From positions 124,001 through 188,000 of the forward strand of contig JAIENY010000008.1 of NCBI GenBank assembly GCA_019750915.1: a DNA stretch of 64,000 bases, written 5' to 3'. Position numbers and translations under genes: made by a program. Below are positions 8,590 to 17,787 of this stretch, piece after piece. The notes beneath the pieces were generated by a model. That model was not told the DNA's origin and ran no database searches. It saw only the letters and a list, made by a program, of their open reading frames with translations. The DNA comes from Xanthobacteraceae bacterium (GTDB lineage: Bacteria; Pseudomonadota; Alphaproteobacteria; Rhizobiales; Xanthobacteraceae). The number at the start of each line of letters is the position of its first letter. The first letter of the stretch is position 1.

Positions 8590-10698
8590 ATGGATACCGA
8601 CGATCGTGAAGGATCGATGGCGCCAGCGGGGCGATCCGTGGTCGCAAATGATCCTTCATCCAAATCTCCAACGCTTCCCGCGCATGGCGAACATCCACGG
8701 ACCTCGGGTTCCGATGACGTGCCGCCGCAGGACATCGATCTTGCCGCCGTCAACCCTGAAGAGGATGATGAAGCGCGTCTTCCGGAACCGATGGAGGAAG
8801 ATGCCGATCTGATCGGCGACGGTGGGCTCGCAATGGGCCGCGCCGCGATTTCTCATGCGGTGAAACACGCCCCCACATCAGCCGGCGTGTACCGAATGCT
8901 GAATGCAGCGAACGACGTTCTTTACGTCGGCAAGGCCAAAAACGTCCGCAAGCGTCTGTCCTCTTACGCTCGCCCGACCGGACATCCGGCGCGGATCGCG
9001 CGCATGATCGCGGCGACCATCTCGGTGGAGGTGATTTCGACCGCGACGGAAACCGAGGCGCTGCTGCTCGAGGCGAATCTCATCAAGCAATTGCGGCCGC
9101 GCTTCAACGTGCAGCTTCGAGATGACAAGTCGTTTCCCTATATCCTGATCACCGGCGATCACTGGGCACCGCAGATTCTCAAGCATCGCGGTGCGCAGAC
9201 CCGGCCGGGCCGTTACTTCGGACCGTTCGCTTCGGTCGGCGCGGTCAACCGCACCATCACAGCGCTGCAGCGCGCGTTTCTGATCCGCTCATGCACCGAC
9301 TCGTTTTTCGACGGGCGGTCGCGGCCCTGCCTGCTGTATCAAATCAAACGATGCTCTGGCCCCTGTACGGGCGAGGTCGATTTTCCCGGCTACACCGAGT
9401 TTGTCCGCGAGGCGACCGAATTTCTCTCCGGCCGCAGTCGCGCGGTGAAGAAGCAGCTCGCCGATGAAATGGAGAAGGCGTCCGCCGAGCTGGAATTCGA
9501 GACTGCAGCATTATACCGCGACCGTCTGGCGGCACTGTCCGCCATTCAGTCGCAGCAGGGGATCAACCCGCGCACGGTGGAAGAGGCTGACGTGTTCGCG
9601 ATCCATCAGGAGGGCGGCTACTCCTGTGTCGAGGTGTTTTTCTTCCGCACCGGACAGAACTGGGGTAACCGCGCCTATTTCCCCCGTGCCGACAAGACAC
9701 TGTCGGCGGGGGAGGTGCTGGGCTCGTTCCTGTCGCAGTTCTATGACGACAAGCCGCCGCCAAAGCTCGTTCTGCTTTCCCATGCGATCGAGGAAGAACA
9801 ACTTCTGGCTGACGCGCTGTCGGTGAAAGCCGGTCACAAGGTCGAGGTCTCGACGCCCCAGCGCGGCGAGAAAAAGGAGCTTGTGACTCACGCTTTAACG
9901 AACGCGCGCGAGGCGCTCGGCCGCAAGCTCGCGGATACTGCAACGCAAACGAGGCTGCTCGAAGGCCTCGTCGCCACGCTCGGTCTGCCGCAACTGCCCA
10001 GGCGGATCGAGATTTACGACAACAGCCATATCCAGGGCACCAATGCGGTTGGCGCGATGGTGGTTGCGGGCCCCGAGGGTTTCCTGAAGAATCAATATCG
10101 CAAGTTCAATATTCGGTCCGACAATCTGACGCCCGGCGACGACTACGCCATGATGCGCGAGGTGTTGCAGCGCCGGTTCAAGCGATTGCTGACCGAGGCG
10201 CCGGAGGACACTGCCAAACGCAGCAAGGACGAGGACACACCGCAAAAGCCCGATCTTGTCATCATCGACGGCGGCATGGGCCAGCTCAACGCCGTGCGTG
10301 CGGTCTTTGCCGAGCTCGGGGTCGAGGGGGTTTCGCTGATGTCGGTGGCGAAGGGACCCGACCGCGACGCGGGCCGCGAAACGCTGTTCATGCCGGAACG
10401 CCAGCCGCTCAAGCTCGAGCCGCGCGATCCGGTGCTGTATTTCATCCAGCGGCTGCGTGACGAGGCACACCGATTCGTGATCGGATCGCACCGCAAGCGC
10501 CGGACCAAGGACATCCGTGAAGCCGGATTGCAGGAAATTCCCGGCATCGGCCCCGCGCGCAAGCGGGCCCTGCTGCATCATTTTGGGACTTTGAAGGAAA
10601 TCGAACGGGCTTCGCTGGCCGATCTTGGCAGGGTTCCCGGGGTGAGCGCCGAAAGTGCGCGTCGGATCTATGATTTTTTTCACCCGAACCGTTCATGA
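8590..10698 (+). CDS. uvrC: excinuclease ABC subunit C
   Basis: 702 residues. The GIY-YIG endonuclease starts near residue 95 (TSAGVYRML and [13 protein letters not shown]) and makes the 3' incision. A UVR motif follows ([19 protein letters not shown], about 290-320), then the RNase H-like domain for the 5' incision ([29 protein letters not shown]) and tandem helix-hairpin-helix at the end ([18 protein letters not shown]). About 85 acidic, low-complexity N-terminal residues precede the catalytic core; a shorter start at Met82 (8833) would remove them. First gene of a co-directional run with pgsA-moaD-moaE. Confidence 0.95.
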   Translation: MDTDDREGSMAPAGRSVVANDPSSKSPTLPAHGEHPRTSGSDDVPPQDIDLAAVNPEEDDEARLPEPMEEDADLIGDGGLAMGRAAISHAVKHAPTSAGVYRMLNAANDVLYVGKAKNVRKRLSSYARPTGHPARIARMIAATISVEVISTATETEALLLEANLIKQLRPRFNVQLRDDKSFPYILITGDHWAPQILKHRGAQTRPGRYFGPFASVGAVNRTITALQRAFLIRSCTDSFFDGRSRPCLLYQIKRCSGPCTGEVDFPGYTEFVREATEFLSGRSRAVKKQLADEMEKASAELEFETAALYRDRLAALSAIQSQQGINPRTVEEADVFAIHQEGGYSCVEVFFFRTGQNWGNRAYFPRADKTLSAGEVLGSFLSQFYDDKPPPKLVLLSHAIEEEQLLADALSVKAGHKVEVSTPQRGEKKELVTHALTNAREALGRKLADTATQTRLLEGLVATLGLPQLPRRIEIYDNSHIQGTNAVGAMVVAGPEGFLKNQYRKFNIRSDNLTPGDDYAMMREVLQRRFKRLLTEAPEDTAKRSKDEDTPQKPDLVIIDGGMGQLNAVRAVFAELGVEGVSLMSVAKGPDRDAGRETLFMPERQPLKLEPRDPVLYFIQRLRDEAHRFVIGSHRKRRTKDIREAGLQEIPGIGPARKRALLHHFGTLKEIERASLADLGRVPGVSAESARRIYDFFHPNRS

Positions 10699-10792
10699 CA
10701 CCGTCTCTGATGCCTATTCAAAGGCCCATGCATCGACCTATGCATTCCTTCGGTGTTGACCTTCGCCGCCGCACAGTATTGGTATCGACCTT

Positions 10793-11404
10793 ATGTCGAG
10801 CGTGACAACCAGAAAGCCCATCAAGCACACGATGGCGCTGCCGAATATCCTGACCTACTCGCGGATCGCAGCGGTCCCGATCGTTGTCGGCTGCATGTAT
10901 GCACAGTCCCTTGGCGGCGGCCCGTTGTGGTTGCGCTGGGTTGCGCTCGCGGTCTTTATTGCGGCGGGAGTGACCGACTTCTTCGACGGATATTATGCGC
11001 GGGCCTGGAATCAGCAGTCCGCTTTCGGACGGATGCTGGATCCCATTGCCGACAAGCTTCTGGTCTCATCCTGTCTGCTGATGCTGGCGGCGGATGATAC
11101 CATCAAGGGCTGGTCGCTTTGGGCCGCGATTGTCATCCTGTGCCGCGAAATTCTCGTCTCGGGATTGCGCGAATACCTTGCCGCGTTGCAGGTCCGAGTT
11201 CCGGTGTCGCGGATGGCAAAATGGAAGACCACCGTGCAACTCGTCGCCATCGGCTTTCTGATCGCGGGCAAGGCGGGCGAAGCCATCCTGCCGTCGACCG
11301 TCCTGATCGGGCTGACACTGCTGTGGATTTCAGCCATCGTCACGCTCTATACCGGCTGGGATTACTTCCGTGCCGGCATCCACCATCTGGTCGGAGAGGA
11401 CTGA
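10793..11404 (+). CDS. pgsA: CDP-diacylglycerol--glycerol-3-phosphate 3-phosphatidyltransferase
   Basis: 203 residues, integral inner-membrane enzyme making phosphatidylglycerophosphate, the precursor of phosphatidylglycerol and cardiolipin. The CDP-alcohol phosphotransferase signature is complete: DGYYAR, eight residues, G, three, D, three, D (DGYYARAWNQ through MLDPIAD). Four or more hydrophobic segments. The stop codon overlaps the start of moaD (ATGA at 11402-11406 region), indicating translational coupling. The gene order uvrC-pgsA-moaD-moaE is a recurrent one in Bradyrhizobium relatives. Confidence 0.94.
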   Translation: MSSVTTRKPIKHTMALPNILTYSRIAAVPIVVGCMYAQSLGGGPLWLRWVALAVFIAAGVTDFFDGYYARAWNQQSAFGRMLDPIADKLLVSSCLLMLAADDTIKGWSLWAAIVILCREILVSGLREYLAALQVRVPVSRMAKWKTTVQLVAIGFLIAGKAGEAILPSTVLIGLTLLWISAIVTLYTGWDYFRAGIHHLVGED

Positions 11405-11655
11405 TGAAGGTTCTCTATTTCGCATGGGTCCGCGAGCGGATCGGCAAGGCCGAAGAGGTCGTCGATCCTCCGCCTGCGGTGAAAACCGTCGGCGACCTGA
11501 TCCTGTGGCTGAAGGATCGCGGAGAGGAATACGCCAACGCTTTCGCAAAACCGTCAGTCATCCGGGCGGCGATCGATCATACTCATGTGAAGGCGGATAC
11601 GGCGATCGCCGGAGCCCGCGAAGTCGCGTTTTTTCCGCCGATGACCGGCGGCTGA
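11404..11655 (+). CDS. moaD: molybdopterin synthase small subunit MoaD
   Basis: 83 residues, ubiquitin-like sulphur carrier. The C-terminus is FFPPMTGG; the terminal Gly-Gly becomes the thiocarboxylate that donates sulphur to precursor Z in molybdopterin synthesis. N-terminus MKVLYFAWVRERIG matches the family. The ATG overlaps the pgsA stop, and moaE begins 20 bp later, so both synthase subunits are made from one transcript in the cytoplasm. Confidence 0.94.
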   Translation: MKVLYFAWVRERIGKAEEVVDPPPAVKTVGDLILWLKDRGEEYANAFAKPSVIRAAIDHTHVKADTAIAGAREVAFFPPMTGG

Positions 11656-11675
11656 TCCGAAACGGCGAGGGTGCC

Positions 11676-12146
11676 ATGACAATACCGGTCACCGTTCGCG
11701 TACAGCATGACGATTTCGACGTCGAACTCGAAACCAAAATGCTGACGGCCGGCCGCACCGATGTCGGGGCGGTTGTGAGCTTCATCGGCATCTGCCGCGG
11801 CGGCGGCGATGATCTCGAGATTTCCGAAATGACGCTCGAGCATTACCCGGGCATGGCCGAAACCGAGATCTGGCGTCATGCCGATGAGGCGCGCAAGCGC
11901 TGGCCGCTCACCGGAGTGACCGTCATTCATCGTTTCGGCACGGTGACGCCCGGCGACAATATCGTTCTCGTGCTGACGGCGTCGGCACATCGCGAGGCTG
12001 CGTTTCGGGCTGCCGAATTCCTGATGGACTATCTCAAGACCAACGCCCCATTCTGGAAGTCCGAGAAGCGCGTGTCGGGCGAAGAGCGGATATGGATAGA
12101 TGCGACCGCGCATGATGATGCTGCGACGTCGCGATGGAAGAAGTAG
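11676..12146 (+). CDS. moaE: molybdopterin synthase catalytic subunit MoaE
   Basis: 156 residues. Converts precursor Z to molybdopterin with MoaD. The catalytic lysines fall in YLKTNAPFWKSEKRVSGEERI: Lys121 and Lys128 align with Lys119 and Lys126 of E. coli MoaE; the conserved HRFG and SAHREAAF segments are also present. Start at ATG 11676 with GCGAGG upstream. Follows moaD by 20 bp and precedes prmB by 9 bp. Confidence 0.95.
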   Translation: MTIPVTVRVQHDDFDVELETKMLTAGRTDVGAVVSFIGICRGGGDDLEISEMTLEHYPGMAETEIWRHADEARKRWPLTGVTVIHRFGTVTPGDNIVLVLTASAHREAAFRAAEFLMDYLKTNAPFWKSEKRVSGEERIWIDATAHDDAATSRWKK

Positions 12147-12155
12147 AAAAAGCCG

Positions 12156-13127
12156 ATGGCCAGATCAACCAAGACGACCGCGAAGCGCAAAGCTGCTTCG
12201 CGTCCCCCTATCGCGCGTTCATCAGCGGCGCCAAAAGCCAGTGAGCTTCACACGTTGCTGGATTTCCTGCGCTATGCAGTGAGCCGTTTCAACCAGGCCG
12301 AGGTGGTGTTCGCGCACGGGACAACCGACCCGGTGGCGGACGCGGTGTTCCTGGTGTGTGAGGCGTTGCATCTGCAACCTGATCAGTTCGACGCTTTTGC
12401 ATCGGCGCGCGTGACGCAGGCGGAAGCGAAGAAACTGCTGGGTCTGATCGAGCTGCGCGTGAAGACACGCAAGCCGACCGCGTATCTCGTCAATAAGATC
12501 TACATGCGCGGTCTGCCGTTCTTCATCGACGAGCGGGTGATCGTGCCGCGCTCGTTCATCGGGGAACTGTTGGATACGCATTTCAGTCCCGAGAGCGAAA
12601 TGTCCTTGATCGAAAACCCTGCCAATGTCTCGCGCGTTCTCGATCTGTGTACTGGATCCGGCTGTCTGGCGATCCTGGCGGCGCAGACGTTTCCGGATGC
12701 CGACGTCGACGCCGTGGACATTTCGAAGGACGCGCTCGCCGTGGCCTCGATCAATGTTGCAGATTACGGTCTGGAGGACCGGCTCACTTTGTACAAGGGC
12801 GATCTGTTCGCGCCGCTCGGTGACGCGCGCTACGACGTGATCATCTCGAATCCGCCCTATGTCGATGCCGATGGCATGGCCGCCTTGCCGCCGGAGTGCC
12901 GTCACGAGCCCAGGCTTGCATTCGATGGCGGCGAGGACGGTATCGACATCGTACGACGGATTATAACGGAGGCGGCCGCTTACCTGACGCCGGAGGGCGG
13001 GCTGTTATGCGAGGTTGGCCGTTGCCGCGTGGCGGTCGAAGATGCATTTCCCAACCTGCCGCTGCTCTGGCTCGACACCGAGGACTCCGAGGGCGAGGTA
13101 TTCTGGCTGCCAGCCGAAGCCCTGTAG
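12156..13127 (+). CDS. prmB: ribosomal protein uL3 N5-glutamine methyltransferase PrmB
   Basis: 323 residues. SAM-binding loop DLCTGSGCLAI at 163-173 and catalytic NPPY at 232-235 (ISNPPYVDADG), with an N-terminal helical domain. The spacing and the PrmB-type sequence PTAYLVNKIYMRGLPFFIDERVIVPRS distinguish it from the release-factor enzyme PrmC. It methylates a glutamine of ribosomal protein L3. Nine bases after moaE, so likely in the same operon. Confidence 0.92.
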   Translation: MARSTKTTAKRKAASRPPIARSSAAPKASELHTLLDFLRYAVSRFNQAEVVFAHGTTDPVADAVFLVCEALHLQPDQFDAFASARVTQAEAKKLLGLIELRVKTRKPTAYLVNKIYMRGLPFFIDERVIVPRSFIGELLDTHFSPESEMSLIENPANVSRVLDLCTGSGCLAILAAQTFPDADVDAVDISKDALAVASINVADYGLEDRLTLYKGDLFAPLGDARYDVIISNPPYVDADGMAALPPECRHEPRLAFDGGEDGIDIVRRIITEAAAYLTPEGGLLCEVGRCRVAVEDAFPNLPLLWLDTEDSEGEVFWLPAEAL

Positions 13128-13154
13128 TGTTCAAGAACCGTCGGGAGGCGTTGG

Positions 13155-13622
13155 ATGTCCGCAGAACGTTTTCTATGTGAGGCCATCGTTCTTGCGCGGG
13201 ACAATGTGCGCCGTGGCGGCCGACCGTTCGGAGCGGTTGTGACCAAGGACGGGCAGGTGATTGCAACAGGCGTGAACGAGATTCTGTCGACCGGCGATCC
13301 CACCGCCCATGCCGAAATCCAGGCAATCCGCGAGGCGTGCCGTGTGCTGGGAACGCTGCGCCTTGATGGCTGCGCGATCTATGCAAGCGGACACCCCTGT
13401 CCGATGTGCCTGTCCGCGATTCATCTGACCGGTATCAAGGACGTCGCATATGCGTACTCTCTCGAGGACGGAGAGCCTTACGGCCTGACGCATAAAGCGA
13501 TCTATGCCGAACTTGCACGGCCGATCAGCGAGCAGAAATCGCTGAGGACAACTTATCTGCCGGTTCGGCAGGCGGAGCAGGAAGATCTCTACGAAGAGTG
13601 GCATAAGGCGCAGCCGCGTTAA
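13155..13622 (+). CDS. nucleoside/guanine deaminase family protein
   Basis: 155 residues of the zinc cytidine-deaminase fold. Zinc and catalytic motifs are TAHAEIQAI (His52, Glu54) and PCPMCLSAI (Cys82, Cys85). The pattern NDxxTAHAE-like (GDPTAHAE) and the C-terminal swapped-tail length resemble Bacillus GuaD guanine deaminase more than the tRNA-editing TadA. Substrate is inferred, not proven. 27 bp after prmB and 42 bp before the MATE gene. Confidence 0.8.
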   Translation: MSAERFLCEAIVLARDNVRRGGRPFGAVVTKDGQVIATGVNEILSTGDPTAHAEIQAIREACRVLGTLRLDGCAIYASGHPCPMCLSAIHLTGIKDVAYAYSLEDGEPYGLTHKAIYAELARPISEQKSLRTTYLPVRQAEQEDLYEEWHKAQPR

Positions 13623-13664
13623 TCGCCAGTTTAGAGACGTTTTTCGTCAAGTTCGCAAGGAACC

Positions 13665-15062
13665 ATGCTGTTCGACCCCGATCAGAAAGCGCACTCGCGC
13701 GTAGCTTGGCTCGATGAGTTTCAGGCGACGCTGACGCTTGGAGCGCCGCTGGTGCTTACCAATCTCGCGCAGATCGCACTCACAACAACGGATGTGATCG
13801 TATTGGGACGGCTGGGACCGGAAGCGCTTGCCGCGGCGACCCTCGGTGCGAACCTCTATCTCGGTCTGCAGATATTCGCGATCGGCATCGTGACGGCAAC
13901 ATCACCGATGATGGCGCAGGCGTTCGGGCGCAGATATCGCGTCGTGCGCGATGTGCGGCGTACGTTCCGCCAAGGATTGTGGAGCGCGATTCTCCTTTCG
14001 CTGTTGGCGTGGTTGGTGCTGTGGCATTGCGAGCAGATACTGTTTTTGTTCGGACAAGATCCGCAACTGGCCGCTGCCGCACAGCCTTTCGTGCGCGATC
14101 TGCAGTGGGGCTTCCTGCCGTTTCTTGGCTTCGTCGTGCTGCGCTCTTTCATGTCCGCCTCGCAGCGGCCAATGTGGGCCTTGGCCATTACCGCAGTGGC
14201 GATCCTGTTCAACGTCGCGGTCAACTGGATTTTGGTGTTCGGGCATTTCGGCGTTCCCGCGCTGGGACTGAGGGGGTCTGGCATGGCGACGTCGTTGTCG
14301 AACACGTTCCTGTTCGTGGCGACGGCCATCGTGCTGGTGACGAACAGGAAATTCCGCCGCTATCACCTGTTCGGTCGTTGGTGGCGGCCCGATTGGCCTC
14401 GTCTTACGACGTTGTGGCGCATCGGCCTGCCGATTGGCGCCACGCTGGGCTTTGAGGTTACGGTGTTCAATGCCGCCGTGTTTTTGATGGGGCAGTTCGG
14501 CGCCACAGCAATCGCGGCTCACTCGATCGCGATACAGATCGCGACCGCGTCCTTCATGGTGCCGCTGGGCCTTGGACAGGCTGCGACAGTGCGTGTCGGT
14601 CGCGCTTACGGGGCCAATGACCGTCATGGTATCGCGCGCGCCGGTTGGACGGCCTTCGCGCTGGCAATATCGTTCATGGCAACGATGAGCGTTACGATGA
14701 TGGTGGCGCCGCATCTGTTAATCGGCGTCTTCATCGATGCTGGCGATCCGGCAAACGCCGCCGTCGTCCGGATGGCGACAACCTTTTTGTTTTGTGCCGC
14801 GGTCTTTCAGATCGCGGACGGTGCGCAGGTGGTCGGTGCCGGCATGCTGCGAGGGCTGCAGGACACCCGCATGCCGATGGTCTATGCGGCCCTTGGATAT
14901 TGGGGCTTCGGCATGTCGCTGAGCCTGTTTTTCGCGTTTTATGTAGGGCTTGAGGGACTCGGCATCTGGATCGGTCTCGCCGCGGGCCTTGCAATCGTCG
15001 CCTGCATGATGATCGCGCGCTGGATCAGGCGTGACCGGCTGGGACTGGTACCCGGCCGCTAG
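13665..15062 (+). CDS. MATE family efflux transporter
   Basis: 465 residues with about twelve membrane helices in two halves. The start region LGAPLVLTNLAQIALTTTDV and the second-half repeat RIGLPIGATLGFEVTVFN are typical of MATE exporters of the NorM/DinF type, which expel drugs or metabolites using a sodium or proton gradient. It is the last gene of the co-directional run beginning with uvrC and faces ilvE across a terminator. Substrate unknown. Confidence 0.88.
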   Translation: MLFDPDQKAHSRVAWLDEFQATLTLGAPLVLTNLAQIALTTTDVIVLGRLGPEALAAATLGANLYLGLQIFAIGIVTATSPMMAQAFGRRYRVVRDVRRTFRQGLWSAILLSLLAWLVLWHCEQILFLFGQDPQLAAAAQPFVRDLQWGFLPFLGFVVLRSFMSASQRPMWALAITAVAILFNVAVNWILVFGHFGVPALGLRGSGMATSLSNTFLFVATAIVLVTNRKFRRYHLFGRWWRPDWPRLTTLWRIGLPIGATLGFEVTVFNAAVFLMGQFGATAIAAHSIAIQIATASFMVPLGLGQAATVRVGRAYGANDRHGIARAGWTAFALAISFMATMSVTMMVAPHLLIGVFIDAGDPANAAVVRMATTFLFCAAVFQIADGAQVVGAGMLRGLQDTRMPMVYAALGYWGFGMSLSLFFAFYVGLEGLGIWIGLAAGLAIVACMMIARWIRRDRLGLVPGR

Positions 15063-15072
15063 CCTTCCGGCA

Positions 15073-15107
15073 GAAAAAAGGGCCACGCACGCCGCTGTGC
15101 ATGGCCC
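15073..15107 (-). terminator. intrinsic terminator of ilvE
   Basis: Read on the minus strand: stem GGGCCATGCAC / GTGCGTGGCCC with one mismatch around a short loop, followed directly by a run of six T. It sits 37 bp after the ilvE stop and between convergent genes. Confidence 0.8.
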
Positions 15108-15143
15108 GCAATGCCGTGAAGTCGTCGATTTACGCCGAGACGA

Positions 15144-16256
15144 TCACAGAGCCTTTTTGATCCAGGCGTGCGTGTCGGCCGTGCGGCCGTACTGGATGTC
15201 GACTAGCTGCTTGCGCAGGCCCATCGCGACAGGGCCGGCAACTGCGCCGTTGATGAGAAAATCGCCGCTCGCCGAACACACTTTGCCAATCGGCGAGATC
15301 ACCGCCGCCGTTCCGCAAGCAAAAGCCTCTTTCAGTTTTCCGCTGGCAGCATCGGCGCGCCATTGATCGATCGAGTAGGCTTCCTCGCGCACACGCGCTC
15401 CGGATTCCTTCGCCAGCGTGATGATCGAATCCCGCGTGATGCCCGGCAGGATGGTGCCAAGCGGCGGCGTCAGCAGCGAGCCGTCGTCGAACACGAAGAA
15501 GACGTTCATGCCGCCAAGTTCCTCGATGTAGCGGCGTTCGACCGCATCGAGGAACACCACCTGATCGCAGCCGTGATCGATGGCCTCAGCCTGCGCTCGC
15601 AGGCTGGCGGCGTAGTTGCCGCCGCATTTGACGGCGCCGGTGCCGCCGATTGCGGCGCGTGTGTAATTCTCCGACACCCAGATCGATACCGGTGCGGGGC
15701 CACCCTTGAAGTAGGATCCGACCGGCGATGCGATGACCGCGAAAATGTATTCCGCAGATGGCTTCACGCCGAGAAAAACCTCATTGGCGATCATGAAGGG
15801 CCGCAGATAGAGGCTGCCCTCGCCACCCGGTATCCAGTCGCGGTCGATACGCACGAGCTGCTCGACTGCTTCGATGAACACGGCCTCAGGCAACGGCGCC
15901 ATGGCCATCCGTTTGGCGGAATTCGAGAAGCGACGGGCGTTGGCGTCGGGACGAAACAGGTTCACGCCGCCGTCGGCGCGCCGGTAGGCCTTCAGGCCTT
16001 CGAAGATCTCCTGCGCATAGTGCAGGACCGCGGTGGCCGGATCGAGCGCGAAGTTCGCGCGGGATTCGACGCGCGCGCCATGCCAGCCCTTTTCCTGGTT
16101 GTAACGAACCACAGCCATATGGTCGGTAAAGACCCGCCCGAACCCGGGGTCAGCGAGCTTTGCTGCGCGTTCTTTCTCGGGTGTCGGATTCGCCGCGAGA
16201 TGCTTTTCGAACTCCAACAAAATCGCGCCATCGATTTTATCGAACGAAACTCCCAT
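15144..16256 (-). CDS. ilvE: branched-chain amino acid aminotransferase
   Basis: 370 residues, fold-type IV PLP aminotransferase of the longer (BCAT2-like) group; interconverts Leu, Ile and Val with their 2-oxo acids. PLP lysine is Lys210 in TGAVKCGGNYAAS; substrate segments LHYAQEIFEGLKAYR and YLRPFMIANEVFLG are intact. GGGAG precedes the ATG. It is divergent from the MarR gene with a 260-bp intergenic region holding inverted repeats, and ends at an intrinsic terminator. Confidence 0.95.
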   Translation of the reverse strand: MGVSFDKIDGAILLEFEKHLAANPTPEKERAAKLADPGFGRVFTDHMAVVRYNQEKGWHGARVESRANFALDPATAVLHYAQEIFEGLKAYRRADGGVNLFRPDANARRFSNSAKRMAMAPLPEAVFIEAVEQLVRIDRDWIPGGEGSLYLRPFMIANEVFLGVKPSAEYIFAVIASPVGSYFKGGPAPVSIWVSENYTRAAIGGTGAVKCGGNYAASLRAQAEAIDHGCDQVVFLDAVERRYIEELGGMNVFFVFDDGSLLTPPLGTILPGITRDSIITLAKESGARVREEAYSIDQWRADAASGKLKEAFACGTAAVISPIGKVCSASGDFLINGAVAGPVAMGLRKQLVDIQYGRTADTHAWIKKAL

Positions 16257-16507
16257 CGATATTCTCCCGCTTTTGGTTCAGTCCACGCGGCGGCGGGCTG
16301 GTCGATTCAGGTCTGGTTCTTAAGCCGAGCGACCCGAGGGCCGGTTTCCGTTTTGGCGGAGGCGTGAAGTCCAGTATGTTTCGTGGAATGTCGGCCGGAC
16401 AATCGGTAGATTGATCTGGCTGCATTGAAAACCTTCAAGCCTTACGAAACGACGGTCAGTACCGAAAATTTCGCTAAGGGTACATCTTTTGTAATGTAAA
16501 AACAAAA

Positions 16508-16528
16508 TATGTCAATATGGTTGACATA
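16508..16528. promoter_or_regulatory. 8-bp inverted repeat over the marR start codon
   Basis: TATGTCAA, five bases, TTGACATA: a perfect inverted repeat whose spacer contains the ATG (16517) of the MarR-family gene. A second inverted repeat, TACAT with ATGTA, lies at 16481-16498. MarR dimers bind such AT-rich palindromes, so this is a candidate autoregulatory operator. No ribosome site is visible before the ATG, which also suggests a leaderless or very short 5' end. Function is inferred. Confidence 0.5.
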
Positions 16529-17059
16529 AATTTGCATACGTCGAAGGACGAACCTGGAACCGCTGACCGGTTCTGCCAGGCAGATGTTCGCTGGGACATC
16601 ATTGAATTGTTGTTTTTCGCCTACCGCGACTTTGTTGGTGACGCTGACCATGTTCTGGAGGAATTCGGCTTTGGCCGGGCACATCACCGGGTTCTGCATT
16701 TTGTGCAGCGCTATCCGGGGTTGAAGGTCGCCGATTTGCTCGAAGTGCTGAGGATCACCAAGCAGTCGCTGGGGCGCGTGCTCAAGCAATTGATGGACGA
16801 GGGCTACATCATCCAGCAGGCCGGGGACAGCGACCGGCGCCAGCGTCTTCTTTTTGCCACCGCGAAAGGCGAGGCCTTGGTCGTCAAGCTGGCGACACTC
16901 CAGACCACGCGGGTCGACCACGCCCTTCAGGGGACCGGTCAGCCGGGTGGTGAAATTGTTCGCCAGTTCCTGCTCGGGATGATCGAGCAGAACGATCCGG
17001 ACAAGGTGCTTGAGGTGATACTGAAATCAAGCCGCCGAGATATGAAGGACAAGCGGTGA
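16517..17059 (+). CDS. MarR family transcriptional regulator (PetP-like)
   Basis: 180 residues with a winged helix-turn-helix: YPGLKVADLLEVLRITKQSL (recognition region) and RVLKQLMDEGYIIQ followed by the wing DSDRRQRLLFATAKGEAL. The gene overlaps the response regulator by four bases (GTGA). The pairing of a MarR protein with an OmpR-type regulator recalls petP-petR of Rhodobacter capsulatus; whether it controls the same targets is unknown. No Shine-Dalgarno is seen and a palindrome covers the start. Confidence 0.85.
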   Translation: MVDINLHTSKDEPGTADRFCQADVRWDIIELLFFAYRDFVGDADHVLEEFGFGRAHHRVLHFVQRYPGLKVADLLEVLRITKQSLGRVLKQLMDEGYIIQQAGDSDRRQRLLFATAKGEALVVKLATLQTTRVDHALQGTGQPGGEIVRQFLLGMIEQNDPDKVLEVILKSSRRDMKDKR

Positions 17060-17775
17060 TTGAGACTGCAACAGCGCCGAAGAGGAAGCTAGCTGACGAT
17101 GCGCCGCACCTCTTGCTGGTTGATGATGATCGCCGAATCCGCGATCTGCTGTCGCGATTTCTTGGCAATGAGGGCTACCGCGTTACGACCGCCAAGAGTG
17201 CGCCGGATGCGCGGGCCAAACTCGGCGGGCTGAATTTCGATCTTCTGATCCTGGACGTGATGATGCCGGGTGAAACTGGTTTTGATTTCGCGCGCACGCT
17301 GCGCAAGGATTCCAGCGTTCCGATCATCATGCTCACCGCGCGTCATGAAGCGGAAAGCCGGATCGAGGGTCTGCAGATCGGGGCCGACGACTATGTGGCA
17401 AAACCGTTTGAGCCCCGGGAGCTTCTGCTTCGCATCGCCAATATTCTCAAGCGAGCCGCGCCGGTCGTGGTGGCTCCGCTGGAGTCGGTGGCGTTCGGTC
17501 CTTACGTCTACCATCTGGAGCGAGGAGAGTTGCGTCACGGCGATGAGGTGGTGCATCTGACCGATCGCGAGCGTGAAATGCTTCGCATCCTTGCAAGCTC
17601 GCCCGGCGACACTGTTCCGCGCGGCGCATTGACGGGAGACGCCGCCAACGGCAATGAGCGCGCGGTGGATGTGCAGATCAATCGCCTGCGTCGCAAGATC
17701 GAGCGCGATCCGGCCAATCCGCTTTTTCTTCAGGCCGTTCGAGGCATCGGCTATCGCCTCGTCGCGTCGCCATAG
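17056..17775 (+). CDS. OmpR-family response regulator (PetR-like)
   Basis: 239 residues. Receiver domain: acidic DDD near residue 23-25, phospho-acceptor Asp67 in LLILDVMMPG, Lys116 in YVAKPFEP. C-terminal winged helix with VDVQINRLRRKIERDP and GIGYRLVA, as in OmpR/PhoB. GTG start overlapping the MarR stop; the histidine kinase begins 12 bp after its stop. Together they form a two-component operon with a MarR regulator. Confidence 0.92.
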   Translation: MIETATAPKRKLADDAPHLLLVDDDRRIRDLLSRFLGNEGYRVTTAKSAPDARAKLGGLNFDLLILDVMMPGETGFDFARTLRKDSSVPIIMLTARHEAESRIEGLQIGADDYVAKPFEPRELLLRIANILKRAAPVVVAPLESVAFGPYVYHLERGELRHGDEVVHLTDREREMLRILASSPGDTVPRGALTGDAANGNERAVDVQINRLRRKIERDPANPLFLQAVRGIGYRLVASP

Positions 17776-17787
17776 CGTGGCCCCGCC

